23,025 bases of DNA from Stramenopiles sp. TOSAG23-2 (Eukaryota; Sar): assembly GCA_900128395.1 (NCBI GenBank), contig LT649496.1:1-23025 (forward strand). Reading direction: 5' to 3'. The notes beneath the pieces were generated by a model. That model was given only the letters and a program-made list of their open reading frames with translations, made no database searches and was not told the DNA's origin. Within the stretch, counting starts at the first letter, position 1. Each line of letters opens with the position of its first letter. The position numbers were made by a program, and so were the translations under genes. Of the stretch, positions 1 to 8,617 are shown one piece after another.

Positions 1-132
1 TTGAGGCGCATCACCAGCTGGTGGATTATTATTCTTTCCGCCAGCTTCCGAATATGCTTTTAAAATACTAATCAGAAAAAGCAATCCTAACGACTGCAAT
101 AACAATATACGTTGATATTTAAACGATGACAT
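1..132 (-). CDS. N-terminus of a secreted or membrane protein (cut by the window edge)
   Basis: Reading the minus strand from the ATG at 132-130 gives 44 codons without a stop, running off the left edge. The peptide starts MSSFKYQRILLLQSLGLL, continues with FLISILKAYS and then a polar stretch with KNNNPPAG. This is a textbook signal peptide or signal anchor: a short basic n-region, a hydrophobic core of about 16 residues, and a small-residue cleavage context near AYSEA (residues 26-30). The frame matches the coding style of the neighbours, including an Asn run. Nothing downstream is visible, so the family is unknown. The product probably enters the secretory pathway. Confidence 0.6.
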   Translation of the reverse strand, partial: MSSFKYQRILLLQSLGLLFLISILKAYSEAGGKNNNPPAGDAPQ

Positions 133-1414
133 GTTTAATATTTATAAAATATTTATGTCTGTGTTTGTATCTTTATATATATATATATATATATATATAC
201 CTACAAATCCTATTCAAATCGAATCTATTTTGTATCAATATATCTACAAACCACGTTTATAATCTCTTGAATAACTATATATAAAATTGTTTGTGTTTAT
301 GTATGTGTGTACCATTTATATCTATGTTTCACCTCTTTTTTTTATTATTGTGTATAATAATTATACTTTTTTACAATGTTTTTTTAGTCGTAATAATGCT
401 ATATGGTGCTAAAAAAGTCAATCATGTCGCAATGCTATCCTCTTGGCCCCTCTTTATTTCTACAACCAAAAGAAAAAAAAGAGGTGTCCTCCTTTATCAA
501 AGGAAACAAAAAAAGGCTGTTGCCATATTCTTTTTATAGGGAAGCTTTATACTAAGCAAATAATTACATATTATATAATAAATAATGTGTTAAAAATCCA
601 GTATTGATATTTAAAAACTATGAGGCAATACATATGTATAAAATGGAATAAAATGATATTTCATAAAAGTTGTATTACTAAAATTACAAAAGAATGGTAT
701 ATATATTTAATGAATTTCCATGTAATCTTGTGGTGTAGTGCTGTGGCTGTATGTAGTTCTGTGTTCTGTATACAGACGTCGTCTGTCCTGTAGTGGATTA
801 GAAGATTATTCAGATTTTGAGTTTCTTTAGCTATAGCATCAACATAGCATTAAAATCCCAAAATTTAAAGGTTACCAAACTGACGACTATATTTAGAGTG
901 GATAGTATTAATAATATCCGATAATTAATAATTATTTACTAGGGTAAGTATACTTGTATAGTTAGTAGATGTGTTGATGATTTAGATTATTTTTAGATGA
1001 TAAAAATTCCTGAAATGTCAATAATGTTAAGGCAAACTTCATCGGCATCACTTTAAAACTTTGTCTATACGACCAGCATAGCCTTTAAGCTAGCCTGGTT
1101 TTCGCACCTTAATTCGGCACCCGTCTTCGATCCTTCGATGAAATGAAAATACACGTCATCAACGCCATCACGTGAATAATTAATAATAGTGGTAACTATT
1201 ATTGAAATTATTACTAAATATATAGCAATACAGAGCTTAGAAGAAAGCAAATGTACAAATGCAAATTAAGAATCAGATAAAACAATACAATAAAAAGGAA
1301 GTATATCTTTAATCGTTATCAATAACAAATAGTGTTTTAAATTTTTTATAATTTCTGTTTTAAATTTTTTGATATAATACAATTATAATAATAATATTGT
1401 ATATATATGTAATC
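133..1414. other. Intergenic spacer, divergent promoter region
   Basis: About 1.28 kb between the divergent starts of the left-edge gene and the DEP kinase. It is very AT-rich. It holds an (AT)n tract at about 174-199 and overlapping dyads at 765-785, where TCTGTATACAGA runs into CAGACGTCGTCTG. A less AT-rich patch lies at about 1070-1180. Small open frames here begin with TTG or lack coding character. No tRNA or other RNA gene was recognised. Confidence 0.6.
174..199. repeat. (AT)n microsatellite
   Basis: An uninterrupted run of alternating A and T about 40 bp upstream of the start of the left-edge minus-strand gene. It is one of several dinucleotide tracts placed just upstream of start codons in this window. 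Confidence 0.9.
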
Positions 1415-3611
1415 ATGGCAGAACTTGTTGCGAAGAATAATAATGCTTCATTGGCCTCACTAAATAATAATAGTGATGAAGAATTGTTCCTTTTTTTAGA
1501 TAATATATTAAAGCGAGCAGAGAATTCTACTAATATATTGGATTTTACAGAAGCTGAATTGAAACAAACATCAGCAGCTATTAAACAATTAAATTTAGTT
1601 CTTGTGAAGACCAGATATTACCATTTAAGATCATATAAAAGTTGTTTTATTGGGAAAGATTTTGTGAATGCGTTATGTGATGAGAAATTTACAAAGTTTC
1701 CAAATAATAGAAAAACGGCAACGTTGTTAGGAAATTATTTATTACGTGGTGGATTGTTACATCATGTATGCGATGACCACGTATTTAAAGATGATTATTT
1801 ATTTTATCGATTTTATAGTGATGATATAAAAGATGCCATTCGGCGATCATCGCTTCCTCCAGTAATAGGATTCCGAAGAAGAATACAAAGCTCGATGAGC
1901 GAGGATTCAACGTCTGTTGATAGTAATAGTAATAATAGTAGTGTAGAGGAGAAAAATGTAGAACTTCCTGACATGGCTCAACTTGCTCGTTTAGCACGGA
2001 AACATTTACCTATTTCAGACCGTAGATATCATTTAAAGATATATCATAATGCATTTACGGGGAAAGAACTTGTCAATATATTTATTGATAATGGCATCAC
2101 CGATACACGCCCTCATGCAACATTACTAGGCAGAGCATTATGGACGGCTGGGTTTATCCATCATGTACATGATGATCATCAATTTAGCGATCGTGGTTTT
2201 TTTTATCGTTTTTATCAAGATGAAGATTATTTCACTTTTATGGACACTATAAGCTGGAAAAACGAACGTAAGCCAGGATTTCCACAAAATAAATGGGAAC
2301 CAATTAAAGAGGATGAAAATATTGAATGGCGCATTGTTCCACATACAGCACATACATCTATTCTTTTTGAACCAGAAATTCTTGATGATAAGTATTTATG
2401 TAATAATTATAATGCAAAATACAAAGGAAATATTCGTAACCGCGTGACAAACTTATTATATGACACTTATTATCGTGAACGTAATAACGATGATGCCAAT
2501 AATGATCGAGGAAAAAAATCGAATTTTGCTTGGGAACCAGTTAGCAGTAATAATAAAAGTAAAGATGAATCATCAAATATTTCTATTTACAAATTAGCAG
2601 TTGACAGAAACGAAAAACCAACCGTGTTAAAAAGGGTTGAATATATCAGTACTAAACGCGCGACAAACTTTTTATTATCAATTTTAAGTGATGGTGCAGT
2701 TGGAGATAGACAAAATTGGTTAATTGATGAAGAGCATAAAATCCGTAAATTAAGTTGCAGCAAGGATTGCATCGATGTTGAAACATTGAGTAAATATGTT
2801 AAAAGTAACAATCCAAATGATTTAAAATGTATCAATCAAGAAGGTCAACAAGCGGTAGTAATAAGAAAGGAAAAAAACATTAATGCATTACTTCCAATTT
2901 CTCATTCTTGCATAGTGCAAGATACTTTTCGTATTGAAGATGCTACCATGGCAAAACAATATGGTTTTCCTATTGGAACTTGCATTATATATGAATTCAG
3001 CATTGAACATATAAATGTAAATAGTAGACACCTTGATGCAAAAGAAAATTTAAATTATTGTCGTCCAAAGGTCTGCCCAGTGACACATTTTATACATGAT
3101 CAGTTTGATGATCAGTTTTATAAAATTAAAAGATTAAAAACAAAGGAAAAAAATTATTTTAACATGAAAGGTAGCAATAAAACTGATGGACAATCATCCA
3201 GTTTAAAAAAAAGCATGAGTAATCTATTCAAGAGGAAAGTACCAAATGTTGAAAAAGAAATTTTGTTAAATGCATGGGCTATTGAACCACCGGCTGAGAA
3301 AAAAGAGAACGATGGTTCCATCGATGCGAAATGTAAAGTAACATTATTAAGCCAATCTATTTTTGGTGGGAAAAAATTACCATTCTGGATAGAGTGTGAA
3401 GTATTGAGGCATCATCCCGTATTTGATGGACTAATGACAGACAAAAGGGATGCTAAACGTATATATGTTCGTAAAACAGCAATACAATCATCTGAAAAAG
3501 CAGAAACGCCCGTTGAAATAAGTTTATCCGATTTTGAAATAATGGCAGTCCTAGGACGTGGAGGATATGGCAAAGTGTTGCAAGTTAAATTAAACAAAGA
3601 AAAGAATATAA

Positions 3612-3643
<32 letters not shown>

Positions 3644-4684
3644 GAAGAAGAAAAAATTTTTGCAATGAAAGCGATTAAACGAGAAGCTGTTAAAGATGGA
3701 GATTCACAAGAACGTCTAATTTTAGAACGTTTGATTTTAACGGAGTTACACCACCCTTTTATCACATCATTAGAGTATGCATTTCATACTTCAACAAAAT
3801 TGTACATGGTAATGGAATTTGTAGCTGGTGGTGATCTGTTTACACACATACATGCGGTGAAAGGGTTCACGGAAGAGCGAATATTAGATCATGCATCTGA
3901 AATAGTACTTGGTGTTGAAGCACTTCATCAAAATAGAGTCATTTATCGTGATTTAAAACCGGAAAATATACTTTTGGATCACAAAGGGCATATAAAATTA
4001 GTTGATTTTGGACTTAGTTACAGAGGGGAGAAAAACTATGCTTTACGTACGGAGTCTTTCTGTGGTACGGAAAAATACATGGCCCCAGAGCAACTATTAA
4101 ATCGCCAATATGGTGCAGCTATTGATTGGTGGTCACTTGGTATTGTTATTGCAGAAATGGTTTCTGGTGGAAAGCACCCATTTGCCGGTCATAACAGATT
4201 GCAAACCTGTCGGAACATGGTTACTAAAAAGCAAACATATGTACGCCGCTTAAAAGGCGTCCCACCAGTATCAAAAGAGTTGATAAGTTTGATGAATGGA
4301 TTTCTAGAAAAAAAAGAAGGCGATCGATTAGGATATGGTAGTAAAGGCTTTCTTAGGATTAAAAAAATGCAATTTTTCTCAGATGCAGATGGCGATCCTT
4401 TGGATTGGGATGCTGTCATAGAATGTAAGCGGGATCTTACATTCACCCCAGATGTTACTGGTGCAAGTGATTTGAAATATTTCGATGACATTTTTACAGA
4501 TGAAAAACCAGTTGATTCATTTGTACCTGGGGAAAATGGCAATGTCAAGCAAAAATCATGGTTCCATGGTGTTTGGCCATTTGGAACAAAGGCAAATAAT
4601 AATACGAAGAAAGGATTGACAAAAAATAATAAATCACAATTTGAAGAATCATTCGACTATTCACCTCAAGCCAAGAAGCAGTAA
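1415..4684 (+). CDS. AGC-family protein kinase with two N-terminal DEP domains
   Basis: The open frame extends upstream to a TTG at 1397, but the first ATG is at 1415 in the context ATCATGG, giving 1089 residues. Two DEP domains lie at about 60-135 and 194-265; both share K/RxYHLxxYxxxFxGK...LG...HHVxDDHxF...FYRF. They are followed by about 440 residues of unrecognised sequence. The kinase domain starts near residue 707: glycine loop LGRGGYGKV (from 713), ATP lysine AMK (K752), catalytic loop YRDLKPEN (D846), DFG aspartate (D864), activation loop SFCGTEKYMAPE with Ser881 at the usual Thr site. An AGC C-tail follows (YFDDIFTDEKP), ending in FEESFDY. All catalytic residues are present, so it should be active. 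DEP domains usually recruit proteins to membranes or GPCR complexes; that role here is inference. An Asn-rich insert sits between strands beta-2 and beta-3. It converges on the hydrolase gene at 4883-6184. Confidence 0.9.
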
Positions 4685-4882
4685 AACACCCTGTGTGTGC
4701 GCGTCGTGATGTGTGTGTGAAGTGGTGGTGGTGGTATGTGTGTGTGGTGTATTAAAAAAAACATGTGGTACGACATTCGTACGGGTACATTAAACATTAA
4801 TATTATATTAAAAAAATATAAAAATATGTTTTTACACGGGTGTCATATTTTACTGCTGAAAATTTAAAATTTTATTCTTTTC
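4685..4882. other. Convergent 3' spacer with GT-rich tract
   Basis: The spacer lies between the 3' ends of the kinase and the beta-lactamase-like gene. Just after the kinase stop there is a strongly GT-rich stretch (about 4688-4750), followed by AT-rich sequence. GT-rich downstream elements often accompany poly(A) sites, but I cannot place the site itself. Confidence 0.45.
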
Positions 4883-6184
4883 TTAAAATTTTGCTCTTCT
4901 CATAAAAGTGGTATTCATTTCTGTTATGGCACCATATACAATATTTCCCAAATTTGGACGATAATGTGGTGCACCTAATGCTTGCGTCATTCCTACGACA
5001 ACAAATTCTTCTACCGGATCAACCCAAAAGATCGTTTTTGCAGCACCAGCCCAACAATATGATCCAGGACTTACACCCATATCACCATCTAAACCACTTT
5101 CCATTGAAATTGCAAAACCTAATCCAAAGCCGGAACGAGTAAGACTAACTTCTGAACTTGCTATGTTTTTATAACGTTCACTATCATATACCATATCAAC
5201 AGTTGATTGTTGATTTGGAAGATGGTTTGATGTCATCCATTGTAACGTGCGTGGAGATAAAATCCGAGTACCTTCCAATATACCCCCATTTAATAAACAA
5301 GTTGCAAAGCGATAATAATCATTACATGTAGAGGTTAAACCTTCTCCACCCGATTTAAATGTACTTAATATATTATCTGGATCATTTGCTTTTCCTGAAT
5401 CATCGCTTACATCAATAAATTTACCTGGTGCAATAAATGCATAATTTTTTGCTAGACGATGTTGCTTTTCTTTTGGTACAGTAAATCCTGTATCAAACAT
5501 TTTTAATGGAGTAAAAATATATTGATCCAAATATTCACTTAATTCCATATTTGATAAAACTTCAATTAATCTCCCGACAACTTGAGATGCCCATGAATAA
5601 TGCCATTTTGTACCAGGATGAAATAACAAAGGCATTTTTCCTAATTCATTTGTAAATTCTTCCAATGTACAAGAGCGTCCAAATAAACCAGTGGCACCAT
5701 TACCTTGTAACAATTTATTTGATGCATATAATCCCTCTAATATAGATGTAGTTTGATCAGTTTCATCTGGAAAGTTAAAACCATAACTAAAACCAGCAGT
5801 ATGACATAATATATCTTTACACGTTATTTCAGTTTTAGCATCTTCTGTTTTATATTTTTTAATGGTATTATCTGGATTTGGCATAATGACTTTCATATCT
5901 TTAAATGCAGGTATAAATTTTGAAAGAGGGTCATTTAAACTAAATAGACCTTTTTCATACAGTTGACATAGACCAACAGAAACTACACACTTTGTCATTG
6001 AATATATTTTATATATTGTGTCCTCCTTTGCTTCTCCATGTACGTTATTATATAATAATTCCCCTCGCCTTCCAACCATTATTTGTAACATCTTTAAATC
6101 TTGATTTTTATCAATTTTTAATTTTAAAAATTTATTTAAATTTCTTTGTAATTTATTTACATCTACACCAGCAATTGTCGTCAT
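4883..6184 (-). CDS. Class C beta-lactamase-fold serine hydrolase (esterase/peptidase type)
   Basis: An intact 433-residue frame starting at an ATG (6184-6182). The serine beta-lactamase/D-Ala-D-Ala peptidase fold is shown by SMTK (Ser62 nucleophile, Lys65 general base) after the typical DTIYKIYSMTK lead-in. Other signs are LCHTAGFSYGF (127-137), HPGTKWHYSWASQVVGRLIE with the Tyr196-Ser-Trp second motif, GGEGLTSTCNDYYRFA (279-294), and WAGAAKTIFWVDP (378-390) in place of the KTG motif. This pattern is usual for eukaryotic and bacterial EstB/LACTB-like esterases and not for true antibiotic-hydrolysing enzymes. No signal peptide is seen, so it is probably cytosolic. The substrate is not predictable. 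Resistance to beta-lactams should not be inferred. Confidence 0.88.
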   Translation of the reverse strand: MTTIAGVDVNKLQRNLNKFLKLKIDKNQDLKMLQIMVGRRGELLYNNVHGEAKEDTIYKIYSMTKCVVSVGLCQLYEKGLFSLNDPLSKFIPAFKDMKVIMPNPDNTIKKYKTEDAKTEITCKDILCHTAGFSYGFNFPDETDQTTSILEGLYASNKLLQGNGATGLFGRSCTLEEFTNELGKMPLLFHPGTKWHYSWASQVVGRLIEVLSNMELSEYLDQYIFTPLKMFDTGFTVPKEKQHRLAKNYAFIAPGKFIDVSDDSGKANDPDNILSTFKSGGEGLTSTCNDYYRFATCLLNGGILEGTRILSPRTLQWMTSNHLPNQQSTVDMVYDSERYKNIASSEVSLTRSGFGLGFAISMESGLDGDMGVSPGSYCWAGAAKTIFWVDPVEEFVVVGMTQALGAPHYRPNLGNIVYGAITEMNTTFMRRAKF

Positions 6185-6212
6185 TTTAGTTTCAAATCAA
6201 AAAACAAGAAAG

Positions 6213-6244
<32 letters not shown>

Positions 6245-6713
6245 TATATGTAGAAAATAGAATGGTAAAAGTTTTGTAATCTATTATTTTTTTTTCTTTG
6301 TTTTCCTTCTGTCCTATACATGGTATACACACCAGACATCATATCTATTTATTTATACAAAGTACCTTCCATTAGTTGCGAAAAGTTAAAGTTCAACAAC
6401 CAATGTTGTTTTATGTTGTTCGTTGTTATATAGGAATATTAGTATACAAAATTCATACTTATAATATTTTTAAAAAAGTATGACACCTTTTGATTTTTTA
6501 TCCTTGCGTAAGAATCAGTGCTATTGGGATGTTAAAATGCCCTTATTTTTAACATGAAAATCCTAGTGGGTGTATAGAGCATAGAGCAACTGTGATACTC
6601 ATAAACTATTACAACCATTTAAACCTGGCAATGATAAATATCCCATACCATACCATGTCTCCCATTGGTTTGATATATTTCAATGCTTTTCATTGCATTT
6701 TCATTATGTGTTT
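6185..6713. other. Intergenic spacer upstream of the beta-lactamase-like gene
   Basis: A stretch of 529 bp between the start of the serine hydrolase and the stop of the cryptic spliced gene. It contains an (AG)n tract right upstream of the hydrolase start. The rest is AT-rich with no convincing open frame and no RNA gene that I recognise. It may hold the 3' UTR of the cryptic gene at 6714-7533. Confidence 0.5.
6219..6244. repeat. (AG)n microsatellite
   Basis: An uninterrupted AG dinucleotide tract ending about 60 bp upstream of the hydrolase ATG. On the coding strand it reads as a CT-rich tract in the likely 5' UTR or promoter. Confidence 0.9.
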
Positions 6714-7533
6714 TTATGTGTGTCCAACGTTTTCTTGGAATTTTCTTTGCATGTTAAATAGATGAGGCTCTCTACCTGGTATTGCTCCTCTCATTTGTAT
6801 ATAGGAATCTGATTTAATTTGGTAAATACCTACACTTCTCAAACTACTGCGTTTTTGTGCTTCCTGCATTGCTCCTTGTTGATCCATGTTTATCACTACA
6901 GGTTGTTGACCCAGTTTTTCTTTGAGTGCCACTTCTCTTCGTTCAGATTCAACTAAGGCAATAATAGAGGGGCATAAAACATCAGTTTCCTAATATTTAT
7001 GTTGAACACTGCATGTATCAGCTGCAGAGGAAAACTCAGCGCTTTGTTTCCCAATATAAGACCCAGGTAGCTTTGTAATTGTTTACATACCTTCTTCCCT
7101 TTCTTCTCTTTCCTCCCCATGCATCCTCCTCCCTTGCATAATATCCCTGCCACTGCTTTCATAGCTACTGCTCTAGTAGAGCCATTTGAAAGCAAACTCA
7201 CATTGTCATCATCACTTTTTTTAGAAAACAAAAAAATGTTGGGTATTTAGAGGTAGAAATAACATACTACTTAACATTTAATAAACCCTTGTATGAGATT
7301 ACAACAAGAGCGGAGTCAGACAAACAAAATTCACCAAAAGTATATGATTGGATTTTTCAGTTGTTCCTTCAACATGCTCTAAAAGATGGAAATGAAAGGT
7401 TTACTTCAACTAATCGGAGTGCTAGCTGTCCCAGTGTCAAAGTTTGCAGAGTTGTAAAGATATTCAGCTTGCTACTGCTTAGGCCGGACATGTCAACTGC
7501 TGCATTTTTGGTTTTTGTTGTATCACACACCAT
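6714..7533 (-). CDS. Cryptic multi-exon gene, unknown protein (hand-built splice model)
   Basis: No single frame covers this stretch, but four minus-strand exons join in phase through GT-AG introns: 7405-7533, 7335-7378, 7091-7214 and 6714-6989. The best junction is the last one: donor AAG|GTATGT at 7090 and acceptor TATTAG at 6990, a 101-nt phase-0 intron. It joins GRKEKKGKK to ETDVLCPS and turns two small frames into one. The middle intron (7215-7334, 120 nt) starts GTGAAT. The first would be only 26 nt (7379-7404) and is the weakest. The product would be 190 residues, beginning MVCDTTKTKNAAVDM and ending KFQENVGHT, with a GGGCMGRKEKKGKK basic patch and VESERREVALKEK. I do not recognise it. 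Its ATG overlaps the stop of the Helitron-like frame (TAATG), so it may be a downstream part of the same transposon or a decayed gene. Confidence 0.4.
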
Positions 7534-8003
7534 TAAATAATATCTATACCATCTTTGTTGTTTTTTTTTTTATTATTAATATCAAAAAAGTATCCTGATG
7601 TTGCATATGGGAAAAAAAAAGTATATGACAGTGGATCTGATTGTGGTGCCCCTACATTTAAATATTTTGTTTCACCATTTACTGCAGTTAATGCAATTTT
7701 ATTCTTTGATGTCCCTAATTGTTGATCACCTATAATAATACATGCAACAGTGCCATTACTTGTTGGGAGATTGTATTGACCTTCATGGGCACCTGGAGGG
7801 AGTGCAACATTAGTAGAAACATGTAAATCAAATGTTGGTGCATGTGGGTGTGCCATCATATTTTGCTGCAAGGTATGTAAAAAATGATTGTGGTCATTTA
7901 TCTCTTCCTTTATCCTTTCACTTATCCTTTTAATATCTTCACTAACATTGTATATGGTATTACTATTTTCCCGGAAATACATTTGCAAGAATGCTGGGCC
8001 CAT
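7533..8003 (-). mobile_element. Helitron Rep/helicase fragment (N-terminal region)
   Basis: A 156-residue frame from the ATG at 8003. Its layout matches the stretch of Helitron replicase-helicases just before the Rep (Helitron_like_N) domain. In order it has GPAFLQMYF (compare the PxFxQLYxYD block), a charged helix IKRISERIKEEINDHNHFL, then THAPTFDLHV-like spacing (HAPTFDLHV), YNLPTSNGTVACIIIGD (compare YNLPTSxEVAxIIxGD), and DPLSYTFFFPYATSGY (compare YDPLxYPLLFPYGExGW). The frame then runs into KKKNNK and stops, so the Rep HxH/Tyr motifs and the Pif1-type helicase are missing. The frame is open upstream to a TGA at about 8046, just after a possible 3' splice site ending CTGTCAG. This is a truncated copy or one exon of a spliced copy. 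The family match is from memory of the consensus, not a search. Confidence 0.55.
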
Positions 8004-8617
8004 AAAAGTATATTTAAAGATAACAACAGAGAAGAACTGACAGTGTCAGAGTGGGAAAAAGCAAAAATTTATGATATGTACCACCTGGTTGTTTCAGTAG
8101 ATCACCTCCGTAATTATGTAAAATGTTACAATTACATAAAGCAATGCATCACCCAGAAAAAAAAAGAAGAATAGTAGTTATATCTAAGCAAAGCTATACA
8201 GGGAGGAAAAGTACCAGTAAACAACCACCACCTTGTTTGTTTTATCCAAATCCGAAATTGAAAATAACACCCGCTGTGTCTATGCTATTGGTTTTAAGCG
8301 TACTACTATGCTAGAATATATTTACAATGGGCACAGCATTGCCTACGATCCCACCGGGTCTCACAATTATTTCTCTTCATTCAGCTCAAAATCGCCGTTG
8401 CAACCCGTTGGACAGTGTAAAAATATATCTATCTCACACATCACACAGACACACACAGACACACAGGTAAATGGTTGAAAGGAACAAATTAAATATTCAA
8501 AAAAGGAATAGAAAAACATATAATATATACTTTAAAGTATTTCTATTCATTTGAAGAAAAGTAAATAATAATAATAATAATAATAATACTAGTACGCGTG
8601 AAGAAAATAATTTTGAT
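8004..8617. other. Spacer between the Helitron-like fragment and the hydrolase
   Basis: A stretch of 614 bp with mixed composition. At 8210-8420 it is clearly richer in G and C than normal spacers here. Short plus-strand frames (for example up to 8174 and 8233-8478) lack good starts or family resemblance. A CA-rich tract lies at about 8437-8466 and an (AAT)n tract at 8564-8588, just upstream of the hydrolase ATG. It could be further transposon debris; I cannot identify ends. Confidence 0.45.
8564..8588. repeat. (AAT)n microsatellite
   Basis: A run of AAT trinucleotides some 30 bp upstream of the ATG at 8618. The same trinucleotide makes the Asn runs inside several proteins of this window. 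Confidence 0.85.

Noticed and set aside
291-539. Plus-strand 82-codon open frame left of the kinase
   Set aside because: It starts at TTG, is rich in Phe/Ile/Leu from T-rich DNA, and resembles no family.
1065-1250. Minus-strand 61-codon frame
   Set aside because: It starts at TTG, and the peptide is an AT-composition product followed by an unrecognised stretch; no splice partners were found.
1397-1414. Six extra N-terminal codons for the kinase
   Set aside because: They begin with TTG; the first ATG in frame is at 1415 in a better context.
4883-6184. Antibiotic-resistance beta-lactamase
   Set aside because: It has the SxxK and Tyr motifs of the fold but no KTG and no signal peptide; such eukaryotic proteins are esterase/peptidase-like.
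7289-7540. Plus-strand 83-codon frame opposite the cryptic spliced gene
   Set aside because: It starts with TTG and has no family resemblance; the minus-strand exon model explains the composition better, although neither is proven.
7884-8174. Plus-strand 96-codon frame opposite the Helitron-like fragment
   Set aside because: The first half is antisense to the better supported Helitron-like frame. The second half looks protein-like, but I could not tie it to any family.
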